A DNA stretch of 64,000 nucleotides from an uncultured Pseudomonadales bacterium (GTDB lineage Bacteria; Pseudomonadota; Gammaproteobacteria; Pseudomonadales; Azotimanducaceae): positions 3,651,617-3,715,616 of the forward strand of contig OX638346.1 in the NCBI GenBank assembly GCA_951813515.1, written 5' to 3'. This document shows, piece by piece, positions 27,006 through 36,244 of the stretch; the stretch's first letter is position 1, and each line of letters opens with the position of its first letter. Made by a program: the position numbers and the translations under genes. The notes under the pieces are model-generated. The model was given only the letters and a program-made list of their open reading frames with translations. It did not search any database and was not told where the DNA came from.

Positions 27006-27800
27006 TCAGAAGCGGTCCCTGACTTCCCAGAGATCCGGGAAGAACGGGCCGGCCAACACGGTGGACAACAGGTACTCCGCCCCCGACGATCCGCCGGTCC
27101 CCGTCTTCGTGCCGATGGTGCGCTGCACCATCCTGAGATGGTGATAGCGCCACTCCTGCATGCCCTCGTCGAGGTCCACGAGGCTTTCACAGAACGCGCT
27201 CAACCTGGCATCCTCCCGATAAACGCGGATCAACGCGTCCTGTACGTCCGAGTCAACCCCCACGGGCCGGCTCACCCACTTTCCCAGGCTCGATGCGGGA
27301 ATGGAATATCCCGACCGCGCCAGCAGCCCAACGAACGCATCCCACAAGCTCGGCGCAGCCATCCGTGCCTCCAACCGTTCCCGTTCGGCCGAGCCGTCGG
27401 GAAACGACTCCAGCACCGATGGCCGCTTGTATCCGAGGATGAATTCGATCTCGCGGAACTGCGCGGACTGGAAACCGCTGGATGCGCCAAGACGTTCGCG
27501 AAACGCGCCGAACTCAAGCGGCGTCATCGTCTCCATGACGTCGAGCTGGCTTACGAGCACCTTCACGATTCGCAACGCGCGCTTCAGCGTCGACGCGGCC
27601 CGGTCGGGCTGATCCTCGGACAGTAGTCCGCCGCTATGCTCCAACTCGTGCAGCATGCATTTGAACCACAGTTCGTAGACCTGGTGCACGATGATGAACA
27701 GCGTCTCGTCGTGGGCGCGGGAGAGCGGTTGCTGCAACGACAGAAGTTCTCCGATCTTCAGATAGGTCTGGTAGTTCCGGAAACTGGGATTCGTGCTCAT
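27006..27800 (-). CDS. kynA: Tryptophan 2,3-dioxygenase
   Basis: A 264-residue haem dioxygenase that opens the indole ring to give N-formylkynurenine. The TDO signatures are HDETLFIIVHQVYELWFK (residues 30-47) and, near the haem histidine, YHHLRMVQRTIGTKTGTGG. It is transcribed between the MBL gene and kynU on the minus strand, with 33 and 17 bases between genes, so the three probably form one operon. No kynurenine formamidase gene is visible in it; the MBL-fold enzyme upstream is an unusual candidate for that step. Confidence 0.94.
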   Translation of the reverse strand: MSTNPSFRNYQTYLKIGELLSLQQPLSRAHDETLFIIVHQVYELWFKCMLHELEHSGGLLSEDQPDRAASTLKRALRIVKVLVSQLDVMETMTPLEFGAFRERLGASSGFQSAQFREIEFILGYKRPSVLESFPDGSAERERLEARMAAPSLWDAFVGLLARSGYSIPASSLGKWVSRPVGVDSDVQDALIRVYREDARLSAFCESLVDLDEGMQEWRYHHLRMVQRTIGTKTGTGGSSGAEYLLSTVLAGPFFPDLWEVRDRF

Positions 27801-27833
27801 CGGCTTCGCTCGTGCGGCATACCCGACCGGTCG

Positions 27834-28739
27834 TCAGCGCCCAGGCCCATAGACCGCATCCAGCGCGACGTCCCCGTCGCAATGCACTTCACCGCGCTCG
27901 ACCATGTAAAGGATCGCCGCAAAGACGCTTCGCGCCGCTGCCGGATACATGAACTCCGGCAACTCGGTGTACATGACGGGCACCATCTCCCGGATGGTCC
28001 GGATACCGCGCCCGAGACACGTGCGAATCTCATTCTCACGCTCGAGGCGATGCGCGATGAATGCCTCCACATGGGGTTTCGGTCGCGCGATCGCCGGCCC
28101 GTGCGTGGGCCAATAGACGGCGTCGTCGCGCTCAAGCAGCCGGCGCAGGCTCCCCATGTAGCTCTTCATGTCGCCGTCCGGCGGCGAGACGATGCTGGTG
28201 GACCAGCCCATCACGTGATCACCGGTGAATAGCGCCTGCTCTTCCCGCAGTTGGTAGCAGATGTGATTCGAGGTATGGCCTGGCGTATACACGCACTCCA
28301 CCGACCAGCCGTCGCCTTCGATGACGTCGCCGTCGGACACCTTGACGTCCGGCGCGAAATCCATGTCGCCCCCCTCCTCCACCGGCACGCCCTGCTCGAT
28401 CTTGCCCGCGCCGTGGGGTCCGTAGCCGTACGTCGGCGCATCGGTCGCCTCGCGCAGCAGCCGACACCCGGGCGAGTGATCCATGTGGGTATGCGTCACC
28501 AGCACATGCGTGATGCGCTCTCCTCGCGTCGCAGCGATGATGGCGTCGATGTGCGCGGGATCCGGGGGCCCGGGGTCGATGACCGCCACGCTGCCCCGCC
28601 CAAGGACATAGGTGCCGGTGCCGTACAGCGTGAAGGGGCCGGGATTGTCTGCAATGACCCGCCGGATATTGGGCGACAACTCGGCTGCTTCGCCGTACTC
28701 GAAGTGCAACTCGCGACGAAACGGGATCTCTACCGCCAT
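27834..28739 (-). CDS. MBL-fold metallohydrolase (LACTB2-like)
   Basis: A 301-residue metallo-beta-lactamase-fold enzyme from ATG 28739; the longer frame to 28829 has no supporting features. The zinc ligands are HTHMDH (residues 83-88), the His of TPGHTSNH, the Asp of LFTGDHV and a late THGPAI. A winged C-terminal part (about residues 230-300) resembles LACTB2-type proteins. It is upstream of kynA and kynU on the same strand. Hydrolysis of an ester or amide in this pathway is inference. Confidence 0.85.
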   Translation of the reverse strand: MAVEIPFRRELHFEYGEAAELSPNIRRVIADNPGPFTLYGTGTYVLGRGSVAVIDPGPPDPAHIDAIIAATRGERITHVLVTHTHMDHSPGCRLLREATDAPTYGYGPHGAGKIEQGVPVEEGGDMDFAPDVKVSDGDVIEGDGWSVECVYTPGHTSNHICYQLREEQALFTGDHVMGWSTSIVSPPDGDMKSYMGSLRRLLERDDAVYWPTHGPAIARPKPHVEAFIAHRLERENEIRTCLGRGIRTIREMVPVMYTELPEFMYPAAARSVFAAILYMVERGEVHCDGDVALDAVYGPGR

Positions 28740-28851
28740 CGCGCTGCGCCGGCGTTTCCAGACCCCTGCGGTGTTTCGGTCTGTCGGCAAATATCGTCCA
28801 TTCCGGCGATAGTGCCACGAAAACGACACTGTAATCGCCTATCGCGGCCCC

Positions 28852-28857
28852 TATAAT
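28852..28857 (+). promoter_or_regulatory. Candidate -10 box of icd
   Basis: A perfect TATAAT lies 41 bases before the icd ATG, inside the divergent icd/MBL spacer. I cannot find a convincing -35 hexamer at 16-18 bases upstream, so an activator may be needed. Confidence 0.4.
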
Positions 28858-28897
28858 TGCCGGTTCGCTTAGCGCTCGACTCGCCTCGGAGATTGGA

Positions 28898-30154
28898 ATG
28901 GGATACCAGCACATCGTAGTACCGGACAAAGGCGACAAGATTACCGTCGACGGCGACGGCAACCTGAACGTTCCGGACGATCCGATTATCCCGTTCATCG
29001 AGGGCGACGGCATCGGAGTCGATATCTCGCCGGTCATGATCAAGGTGGTCGACGCGGCGGTTCAGAAGAGCTACGAGGGTGAACGCGCGATCTCCTGGAT
29101 GGAGGTGTACGCCGGCGAGAAGTCTCTCGCGCTGTACGGCGAAGACGAGTGGCTGCCGGACGAGACATACGAGGCGATGCGCGAGTTCCACGTCGGCATC
29201 AAGGGACCGATGACGACGCCGGTCGGCGGGGGAATACGCTCGCTCAACGTGGCCTTGCGGCAGGTGCTGGATCTCTATGTCTGCCAGCGGCCCGTGCGTT
29301 GGTTGCGCGGCGTGCCAAGCCCCGTGAAATCACCGGAAAAGACCGACATGACGATCTTTCGGGAGAACACGGAGGACATCTACGCCGGCGTCGAGTGGGA
29401 GGCAGACTCGGCGGAGGCCATTAGGGTCATCCGTTTCCTGCGGGAACAGATGGGAGTGCAGAAGATTCGTTTCCCGGAACACTGCGGCGTCGGCATCAAG
29501 CCGATTTCCGTCGAAGGCACCCAGCGCCTCGTGCGCAGGGCGCTGCAGTACGCGATCGCCGAAGACCGCGAGTCGGTGACCTTCGTGCACAAGGGCAACA
29601 TCATGAAATTCACCGAGGGCGCGTTCAAGGACTGGGGCTATGAACTCGCCGCCTCCGAGTTCGGCGCGACCCTGCTGGACGGGGGTCCGTGGCACGAACT
29701 GACGAATCCGAACACCGGCAGGCAGATCATCATCAAGGACGTGATCGCCGATGCCATGCTGCAACAGATACTCACACGTCCGGACGAATACGACGTCATC
29801 GCAACGATGAACCTGAACGGCGACTACCTGTCCGATGCCCTGGCGGCCCAGGTCGGCGGCATCGGCATCGCGCCGGGCGCCAATATCGGCGACACGGTCG
29901 CGCTGTTCGAGGCGACCCACGGCACGGCACCGAAATATGCCGGCCAGGACAAGGTCAATCCAGGTTCGCTGATCCTCTCGGCGGAAATGATGTTGCGTCA
30001 CCTGGGTTGGCGCGAGGCCGCCGACGCGATCGTGCAGGGCATGGAGGCCGCCATTTCCAAGGGCACCGTCACCTATGACTTCGAGCGCCTGATGACCGGA
30101 GCCACGCTGCTCAAGTGTTCGGAGTTCGGCGACGCGATCATCGCTGAAATGTAA
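28898..30154 (+). CDS. icd: NADP-dependent isocitrate dehydrogenase
   Basis: A 418-residue TCA-cycle enzyme converting isocitrate to 2-oxoglutarate. IPFIEGDGIG, the substrate loop GIRSLNVALRQ, FRENTEDIYAG, and the coenzyme-binding THGTAPKYAG are typical of the E. coli-type dimeric NADP enzyme. The Ser in GIRSLNV (about residue 115) is the residue that AceK phosphorylates in enterobacteria; aceA is also in this window (50814), so control of the glyoxylate branch at this point is plausible, although aceK is not seen here. Confidence 0.96.
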   Translation: MGYQHIVVPDKGDKITVDGDGNLNVPDDPIIPFIEGDGIGVDISPVMIKVVDAAVQKSYEGERAISWMEVYAGEKSLALYGEDEWLPDETYEAMREFHVGIKGPMTTPVGGGIRSLNVALRQVLDLYVCQRPVRWLRGVPSPVKSPEKTDMTIFRENTEDIYAGVEWEADSAEAIRVIRFLREQMGVQKIRFPEHCGVGIKPISVEGTQRLVRRALQYAIAEDRESVTFVHKGNIMKFTEGAFKDWGYELAASEFGATLLDGGPWHELTNPNTGRQIIIKDVIADAMLQQILTRPDEYDVIATMNLNGDYLSDALAAQVGGIGIAPGANIGDTVALFEATHGTAPKYAGQDKVNPGSLILSAEMMLRHLGWREAADAIVQGMEAAISKGTVTYDFERLMTGATLLKCSEFGDAIIAEM

Positions 30155-30204
30155 GCGGCGCGCAGGCGGCGCTCAGTGCCGGGGCCAACCCAGGGAACCC
30201 TCAG

Positions 30205-30675
30205 CTACTCGCCGTCGTTCCGCCAGTGCTTCGCCCGCTCGAAGTCGTCGCCCGTGGAGCGGATCCACGTTCCTTTCGACCCGGTCCCGACCTCTTTCTT
30301 CCAGAAAACCGCCTTCGTCTTCAGCATGTCCATGACGAACTCGCAGCCCGCGAACGCGGCGCCCCGGTGGGCCGACGCCACAAGCACCAGCACGATCTGA
30401 TCCCCCGGCTTGAGATCGCCGACGCGATGGATGACCACGACATCCTGTAGCGGCCAGCGCCCCCGCGCCTGCTCGACGATGCGCTCCATGCTCGACTCGG
30501 TCATGCCGGGGTAGTGCTCGAGAAACAGTCCGGACACTTCCTCGCCGGCCCTTGCGCGCTCCCGCACCAGTCCCGCGAATGCAACGATGCTGCCCGCGGA
30601 ACCGCCGATGCGTTTTCGAAGCGCATCCCATTCTCGATCCAGGGAGAAGTCGTCCTCCTGTATGCGGATGGACAC
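30205..30675 (-). CDS. moaE: Molybdopterin synthase catalytic subunit
   Basis: A 156-residue MoaE, the large subunit that transfers sulfur from MoaD to precursor Z in molybdenum-cofactor synthesis. Typical features are FAGLVRERARAGEEVSGLFLEHYPGM, VVVIHRVGDLKPGD and the active-site lysines in LKTKAVFWKKE. It follows moaD and moaC in the same minus-strand operon (moaC-moaD-moaE), three bases after moaD. Confidence 0.94.
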   Translation of the reverse strand: MSIRIQEDDFSLDREWDALRKRIGGSAGSIVAFAGLVRERARAGEEVSGLFLEHYPGMTESSMERIVEQARGRWPLQDVVVIHRVGDLKPGDQIVLVLVASAHRGAAFAGCEFVMDMLKTKAVFWKKEVGTGSKGTWIRSTGDDFERAKHWRNDGE

Positions 30676-30678
30676 CGT

Positions 30679-30939
30679 TCAGCCCCCCGTCACAGGCGGC
30701 ATGAACGCGATCTCGTCACCCGCCGCCAGCACCGACGCCTCGCCATCGTGCACCAGACGATGGTTGACGGCCACGCGAACATCGGCGGCGTCGAGCGCCG
30801 CCATCTGATCCTCGCGCAGGCGCGCGGCCAGGCACCGCCTGAGATCGATGAGACTGGCGCCATCCCCGACGTCGACATCGAGAACATCGGTCTCGACTGC
30901 TTCCCGGAGCGAGGCGAAGAAGAAGGCGCGCACCTTCAT
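30679..30939 (-). CDS. moaD: Molybdopterin synthase sulfur carrier subunit
   Basis: An 86-residue ubiquitin-like protein ending in the required diglycine (MPPVTGG), the site of thiocarboxylation. ATG 30939 gives MKVRAFFFASLRE, the standard MoaD start; the longer open frame upstream is moaC in another frame. It overlaps the moaC stop by four bases and lies three bases before moaE. Confidence 0.92.
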   Translation of the reverse strand: MKVRAFFFASLREAVETDVLDVDVGDGASLIDLRRCLAARLREDQMAALDAADVRVAVNHRLVHDGEASVLAAGDEIAFMPPVTGG

Positions 30940-31406
30940 CGGCGCCACGCGCCGCTTGCGCCGCCTTCCTTGGCGATGAGTTGCACGCTCTCGATGCGCA
31001 TGCCCCGGTCCAGGGACTTGCACATGTCGTACACGGTGAGGGACGCGACACTCGCCGCCGTCAATGCCTCCATCTCGACGCCGGTCTTCGCGCTCACCTT
31101 GCACCGCGCATCGATCCGCAGCCTGTCCTCGCCCACAACCTCGAAGTCCACCGTCACCGTGGACAGCGGCAGCGGGTGGCAAAGCGGAATGAGTTCGCTG
31201 GTGCGCTTGGCGGCCTGAATGCCGGCGATTCGCGCCGCCGCGAAGACATCGCCCTTCGGCACGTTGCCGGAGCGGATCTCCGCCAACGTCGAGGGTTGCA
31301 TTGCGAGAATCGCCTGCGCCCGGGCTGTGCGCACGGTGACGGCCTTGTCCGACACGTCAACCATGCGGGCCGCGCCGTCGTCGCCGATGTGTGTGAGTCG
31401 CGCCAT
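30936..31406 (-). CDS. moaC: Cyclic pyranopterin monophosphate synthase
   Basis: A 156-residue MoaC, which completes conversion of the GTP-derived intermediate to cyclic pyranopterin monophosphate. THIGDDGAARMVDVSDKAVTVR at the N-terminus, AAKRTSELIPLCHPLPL, and the catalytic EMEALTAASVASLTVYDMCKS are nearly invariant. ATG 31406 fits the family; the frame upstream to 31451 looks non-coding. It heads the moaCDE operon; moaA and moaB are not in the window. Confidence 0.95.
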   Translation of the reverse strand: MARLTHIGDDGAARMVDVSDKAVTVRTARAQAILAMQPSTLAEIRSGNVPKGDVFAAARIAGIQAAKRTSELIPLCHPLPLSTVTVDFEVVGEDRLRIDARCKVSAKTGVEMEALTAASVASLTVYDMCKSLDRGMRIESVQLIAKEGGASGAWRR

Positions 31407-31489
31407 GCACGCGATTACAAACCAGCACACCGGACCATGCAACCAACGCAACCCGCATATCTCTCGGCGGGGCGCAACCGCGCGTACAA

Positions 31490-31510
31490 TATCGGTTCCC
31501 CTCCGATATG
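31490..31510. promoter_or_regulatory. Palindrome in the moaC/mnmA divergent spacer
   Basis: ATATCGG-ttcccct-CCGATAT is a perfect 7-bp-arm inverted repeat ending 13 bases before the mnmA start. It overlaps a TACAAT that could be the mnmA -10 box. It may be an operator or a leader hairpin; function is not known. Confidence 0.35.
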
Positions 31511-31523
31511 GGACAAGTGATCG

Positions 31524-32618
31524 GTGACCGGGCCCAAGGTGATCGTCGGCATGTCGGGCGGCGTCGATTCAGCGGTCGCCGCCCTCCTCCTTCTGCGACA
31601 GGGATACCGCGTCGAGGGCATGTTCATGAAGAACTGGGACGAGGACGACGACGAGGAGTACTGCACCGCCGAAATCGATCGCGACGATGCGCGCTCCGTC
31701 TGCTCACGTCTCGGGATCACGCTGCACGAGGCGAATTTCGCCGCCGAATACTGGGACAATGTCTTCGCTGGCTTTCTTGCCGAGTATGCCGCCGGGCGCA
31801 CACCGAATCCCGATGTGCTCTGCAACCGGGAGATCAAGTTCAACCTCTTTCTGGACTACGCCAGGCTGCTGGGGGCGGACATGATCGCTACCGGCCACTA
31901 TGTGCGCGCAATGCATGCGAACGGCGAGTTCCAACTGTTGAAAGGCTTGGACCAGGACAAGGACCAGAGCTATTTCCTCCATGCCGTTCCTGGTGAGCAG
32001 CTCCAGCAGTGCCTTTTCCCGCTCGGCGAAATGCACAAGCGCGAAGTACGACGAATGGCCAGGGAGGCTCGCCTGCCTGTCCACGACAAGAAGGACAGCA
32101 CCGGCATCTGTTTCATCGGCGAGCGGCGTTTCGCCGAATTCCTCGCGCGCTACCTGCCCGAAATCGAAGGGCGCATAGTCGACGTGAACGGCGAACCGGT
32201 TGGCGCGCATCGCGGCATCGCCTACTACACGCCCGGACAGCGGCAGGGACTCGGCATCGGAGGCCGGGCGGGTCGGCCGGAAGCGCCATGGTACGTGGTC
32301 TCAAAGGACGCCGAGCGCAACGAACTGGTGGCGAGCCAGGACCAGGCGGACCTGATGAGCGAATCCCTGATTGCCGACGAAATGAACTGGCTCGCCAAAG
32401 TCAATCCACCCTTCCATTGCGCCGCCAAGGTGCGCTACGGACAGGACGACCAGCGCTGCTTCGTGACCCGGCACGGAATGGGTATCCGCGTCGACTTCGA
32501 AGCCCCCCAGCGCGCGGTGGCACCGGGACAGCATGTCTGCCTTTACGACGACGAGCGGTGCATCGGCGGCGGCGTGATCGTCGACGCGTTGTCGGGGACA
32601 CAACGGGCGGTGGCGTAA
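31524..32618 (+). CDS. mnmA: tRNA-specific 2-thiouridylase
   Basis: A 364-residue MnmA that thiolates U34 of tRNA-Lys, -Glu and -Gln. The PP-loop is GMSGGVDSAVAALLL, the first catalytic Cys is in PNPDVLCNREIKF and the second in DSTGICFIGERRF; YTPGQRQGLGIGG marks the central domain. Start is GTG 31524. It overlaps purB by one base; in E. coli-like genomes hflD lies between them and is missing here. Confidence 0.95.
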   Translation: MTGPKVIVGMSGGVDSAVAALLLLRQGYRVEGMFMKNWDEDDDEEYCTAEIDRDDARSVCSRLGITLHEANFAAEYWDNVFAGFLAEYAAGRTPNPDVLCNREIKFNLFLDYARLLGADMIATGHYVRAMHANGEFQLLKGLDQDKDQSYFLHAVPGEQLQQCLFPLGEMHKREVRRMAREARLPVHDKKDSTGICFIGERRFAEFLARYLPEIEGRIVDVNGEPVGAHRGIAYYTPGQRQGLGIGGRAGRPEAPWYVVSKDAERNELVASQDQADLMSESLIADEMNWLAKVNPPFHCAAKVRYGQDDQRCFVTRHGMGIRVDFEAPQRAVAPGQHVCLYDDERCIGGGVIVDALSGTQRAVA

Positions 32619-33994
32619 TGGAATCCGGATCCATGACCGCCATCTCTCCCCTCGACGGGCGCTATCGCTCCCGGCTGGCGGCACTCGCGCCCCTGGTCAG
32701 CGAGTTCGGCCTCATGCGCAATCGCGTCATGGTCGAAGTGGAGTGGTACCTGCACCTCGCGGCAGAAGAGCAGATCCCTGAACTTCCAGAGCCGGACGAC
32801 CCGGCCCGCCGTGCCGCGCGCACAATCTGGCAAGACTTCACGGTCACCGATGCCGAACGCATCCGGGACATCGAACGGACCACCAACCACGACGTAAAGG
32901 CGGTCGAGTACTTCGTCAAGGAGCGTATCCAGGCCGTAGCGGAAGAGCACCTGGAGTTCGTTCACTTCGGCTGCACGTCCGAGGACATCAACAATCTCGC
33001 CTACGCGGTCATGCTGAAACGCGCGCGGGAAGAGGTCATGGTTCCCGCCATGCGCGAAGTGATCGAACGTTTGCGGGAACTGGCGTCCGCGACCGCGAAT
33101 GTCCCGATGCTCGCCCGCACCCATGGCCAGGCTGCTTCACCCACCACCGTCGGCAAGGAACTCGCGGTATTCGTCGCCCGCCTCGAGCGTCAGCTCAGCG
33201 GCTTCGAGAGTGTCGGTGTCCTCGGCAAGATGAACGGCGCCGTCGGCAACTACAACGCGCACCTCGCGGCCTTTCCGGAAATCGACTGGCCCGCCCTCGC
33301 CGCCCGCTTCGTCGAAGGCCTGGGACTCGGCTTCAACGCATACACCACCCAGATCGAGCCGCACGACTACATCGCCGAATACTTCGATTCGCTGGTCCGC
33401 TTCAACCAGGTGCTTCTCGACCTGGCGCAGGACGTCTGGGGCTATATCTCCGTGGGCTATTTCCGGAGCCGCCGCGTCGAGGGGGAGACCGGCAGTTCGA
33501 CGATGCCGCACAAGGTCAATCCCATCGACTTCGAGAATGCGGAAGGCAACCTGGGCGTTGCCAACGCGCTGATGTCGCACCTGGCCCGCAAGCTCGCCGT
33601 TTCGCGCTGGCAACGCGATCTTTCCGATTCCACCGCGCTCAGGTCCGTCGGGGCATGTCTCGGGCATTCGCTGGTCGCCTGCAGTTCCACCCTGCGGGGC
33701 ATCGGCAAACTCGAACTCGATTCCGATCGGCTGCAGCAGGACCTCGACAGCAGTTGGGAGGTGCTGGCCGAGGCGGTGCAGACCGTGATGCGCCGGGAGG
33801 GGCTAGCCGAGCCCTATGAACGACTGAAGGAACTAACGCGCGGACGGGAGCTGGACGAAGCATCGTACAAGAAGCTGATCGAAGCCCTCGACCTGCCAGC
33901 ACCTGCGCTCGATGCACTGCGTCGGCTGACCCCGGCAGGCTATACGGGGCTGGCGCAACGGCTCGCGGAAATGCTCACCCAGCCGGATGCCTGA
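32618..33994 (+). CDS. purB: Adenylosuccinate lyase
   Basis: A 458-residue fumarase/aspartase-superfamily lyase for two steps of purine synthesis. SPLDGRYRSR at the N-terminus, HFGCTSEDINN, ARTHGQAASPTTVGKE and the signature GSSTMPHKVNPIDFENAEGN are the proteobacterial PurB set. ATG 32618 overlaps the mnmA stop; ATG 32633 is in frame. It overlaps the following acetyltransferase by 8 bases. Confidence 0.96.
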   Translation: MESGSMTAISPLDGRYRSRLAALAPLVSEFGLMRNRVMVEVEWYLHLAAEEQIPELPEPDDPARRAARTIWQDFTVTDAERIRDIERTTNHDVKAVEYFVKERIQAVAEEHLEFVHFGCTSEDINNLAYAVMLKRAREEVMVPAMREVIERLRELASATANVPMLARTHGQAASPTTVGKELAVFVARLERQLSGFESVGVLGKMNGAVGNYNAHLAAFPEIDWPALAARFVEGLGLGFNAYTTQIEPHDYIAEYFDSLVRFNQVLLDLAQDVWGYISVGYFRSRRVEGETGSSTMPHKVNPIDFENAEGNLGVANALMSHLARKLAVSRWQRDLSDSTALRSVGACLGHSLVACSSTLRGIGKLELDSDRLQQDLDSSWEVLAEAVQTVMRREGLAEPYERLKELTRGRELDEASYKKLIEALDLPAPALDALRRLTPAGYTGLAQRLAEMLTQPDA

Positions 33995-34430
33995 CGCCGC
34001 GCGAGCGCAAATTCGCATCGTCGAGGCCGACTGGCGCAATCGGGGCACCGAATTGATGGCGATCCGAAACGCCATCTTCGTGGACGAGCAAGGCGTTCCC
34101 CCGGAACTCGAAAGCGACGGCCGCGACGGCGAGGCGATGCACTTCCTCGCCCTGGACGCGGCGGATGTTCCGGTAGGAACGGCGCGCCTTCTTCGGGACG
34201 GCCAGATCGGTCCTATCGCCGTGCTGTCGGCCTTTCGACGCCGCGGCATCGGTCGCCGCCTGCTGGATCGCGCAGTGGACTCGGCTCGCGCCAGGGGCGA
34301 CCGGAAGGTCTGGCTACACGCGCAGATCGAGGCCCAGGATCTCTACCTGCGGGCGGGGTTTCACATCGTCGGCGAGCGCTTCATGGAGGCGGGAATCCCG
34401 CACATCGCGATGGAGCGCGACCTCGGATAG
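33987..34430 (+). CDS. GNAT-family N-acetyltransferase
   Basis: A 147-residue acetyltransferase of the ElaA/YjcF-like GNAT type. IRNAIFVDEQGVPPELESDG is typical of that group, and acetyl-CoA binding is shown by RRRGIGRRLLDRA, followed by LHAQIEAQDLYLRAGF. Substrate is unknown. It overlaps the purB end by 8 bases and is the last core gene before the accessory island. Confidence 0.88.
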   Translation: MPDAARAQIRIVEADWRNRGTELMAIRNAIFVDEQGVPPELESDGRDGEAMHFLALDAADVPVGTARLLRDGQIGPIAVLSAFRRRGIGRRLLDRAVDSARARGDRKVWLHAQIEAQDLYLRAGFHIVGERFMEAGIPHIAMERDLG

Positions 34431-34492
34431 GGCGCTAGCAGCGTGCGCTGTAGAACGGCACGTAGTGCCGATCAAGGCGCGCGATGATAGGT

Positions 34493-34609
34493 GGGCTTGT
34501 CCGATAGTGATCGGACCACAACATTATGATTCTGAGAACTATATCGTTCCAAGCGCGCACTCAGTTACCACGGTGATGCCCACATGCACGCGTCGCGCTT
34601 TCTTAGAGG
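34493..34609. repeat. Element left-end repeat, copy 1 (putative attL of the island)
   Basis: A 117-bp sequence repeated in the same orientation at 39383-39499 with 7 mismatches. It begins with the shared core GGGCTTG, followed by an inverted pair CCGAT...ATCGG within TTGT...ACAA, and ends in TTAGAGG. Bases to its left are not shared with the second copy, as expected where chromosomal DNA meets an integrated element. Further right, a 13-bp match (GTAACCGTCGGGC at 34623 and 39564) shows that homology continues after an indel. The rest of 34431-34819 holds no gene. Confidence 0.75.
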
Positions 34610-34819
34610 TTCGCAAGCCGGGAGTAACCGTCGGGCAACCCGGTGTCTGGCGTTACGTGGGTCGGCCGAGATGCCGGGAATGCCGCTCTCCATCGCGTTC
34701 CTTCGCGATGACGCACAAAAGCGCTTTGTGATGTACCGGCACGACCGAACGGTTACAACGGGGAAACGGGGAGTCGGGAAAGCAGACAACGCGGGGTCTG
34801 GTTGCCTGAGTCATTTTCG

Positions 34820-36244
34820 TCAATGCCTTCTCTGGAAGGTCAGCAACCCTTCCCAGCCCGAGGATCCGGCAGGCGATCGACCACGATCCGCTGCGCGGTG
34901 GCCCGGTATCCCGACCCACGCCTTGACTTGAGAGCGACCCGCGTACGCTGACCAGCTTCGGTGTTCTGACGACACGCGCCATGCCAACCCGGCGCGCGTC
35001 GTCCGCGGTGACAGCGCGCCGCCGCCGCGGCCAGCCGAAATCACTGCACTCAGGTTCCGGCCAGCCGAACCGAACAGCCGCCAGCCCGCGCCAGCAGCCG
35101 CGTAAGGTGCCGCACGCGCATTGGCGTAGCGACTGCCGACGCCCAACGGCACGCGACCACGGCCCGCCGACATTGCAAGGTCGAGGTGGCCCAAACCGTA
35201 ACGTGCCCAAAGCCGCGCCAGTGGTAGACCGTCCCGATCGGCGATCCACCGTGAGGCACGAACGCGCACACCCGAGGACGGTCGCCCATCGAGCAGCCCT
35301 TCCAGCGCTGGCGCGTCCCAACGTAGAACGAGCGACGAAGATGCCGTCAGGACTTCTGCGTTCTCTATCCGTTCGCAGGCGAGGTTCAACAGGCCGTGGC
35401 CAAACTCCACGTCCACACCCTGCTCGCCGATATCCACCGCGCATTCCTTCAGCGTGTCCACCACTTCCTCCGCCTTCTCGTACAGCTGGAACACGTAGAA
35501 CGCCGCCGCCGCAAGCTTCGCTGACGCGTCCGAGGTGCCGCCCGTTTCCGCCTGGCGCCAAATCGCGAGGCACGCGTCGCGCGCCTCCCCGCAACGCACT
35601 AGGGTCTCGATGGGCTCGTAGCTACCCTCTTCATCGCGCTTCGCGTAGGTCACGAGCAACACCTTGCCCGTGGCGAACGCCTTCAGGTGGTTCCCGAACT
35701 CGTCCTCGTGCCAAGATGGATCGCGTAGCCAGTAGTGGTGGTCGGGACGCCAAAAGTCGCGGTCGCCGCCCGGGTGAAGGGCGTGAGTATTTCCCGCCGC
35801 GACCGCCCAGACGATATTGTGCGCCGCGACTATCCCCGGATCCTCGTCCTCCGAGAACGGGGCGTGTTGAGGCATGTGCGCCACTTTCGTGCGCGCCCGC
35901 AGATCGGCGTTCTGCTCATGTTCGAACTGACGAAGGTCCGTGGAGAGCGTCGTTTCCGGAAACCAGATCCGATCCTCCGGCACGCCCTCCTCGATCAGGT
36001 TGCGAAGCATGCCCTGCGCGTGATCCGTTACTTCGCTGTCGAACAGCGCCACCATCCCCTCGAAGCCCCCCGCCGCTTCGATCCGCGCCCCAAGCGCTTC
36101 CTTGCCCTCGATCTGCTCCGGTTCCGGCGGCGGCGGCTCCGGCTCCGGCAGGGGCCCCGCGATCATCGACCCGCCCGGCGGTCCGGCGCACCCCGAACAC
36201 AACAGCAGCGTCAGCGCCGCCACAGCGTTGAGCCGGACCGTCAC
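34820..36244 (-). CDS. Degenerate subtilisin-like (S8) lipoprotein
   Basis: A 474-residue predicted lipoprotein from GTG 36244, which overlaps the stop of the gene before it in a GTGA; a longer ATG start at 36277 is possible. The signal peptide ends with lipobox LLCSGC, followed by a Pro/Glu-rich linker (PEPEPPPPEPE). The body resembles S8 peptidases of autotransporter type: VALFDSEV (possible catalytic Asp), VWAVAAGN (oxyanion Asn), YEPIETLVRCGEARDACLAIW, GTSDASAKLAAAA (catalytic Ser) and EFGHGLLNL. The usual HGTxVA histidine block is missing, so proteolysis is doubtful. The C-terminal 120 residues are Gly/Ser-rich and may be a shortened beta-barrel. Function unknown. Confidence 0.65.
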   Translation of the reverse strand: MTVRLNAVAALTLLLCSGCAGPPGGSMIAGPLPEPEPPPPEPEQIEGKEALGARIEAAGGFEGMVALFDSEVTDHAQGMLRNLIEEGVPEDRIWFPETTLSTDLRQFEHEQNADLRARTKVAHMPQHAPFSEDEDPGIVAAHNIVWAVAAGNTHALHPGGDRDFWRPDHHYWLRDPSWHEDEFGNHLKAFATGKVLLVTYAKRDEEGSYEPIETLVRCGEARDACLAIWRQAETGGTSDASAKLAAAAFYVFQLYEKAEEVVDTLKECAVDIGEQGVDVEFGHGLLNLACERIENAEVLTASSSLVLRWDAPALEGLLDGRPSSGVRVRASRWIADRDGLPLARLWARYGLGHLDLAMSAGRGRVPLGVGSRYANARAAPYAAAGAGWRLFGSAGRNLSAVISAGRGGGALSPRTTRAGLAWRVSSEHRSWSAYAGRSQVKAWVGIPGHRAADRGRSPAGSSGWEGLLTFQRRH

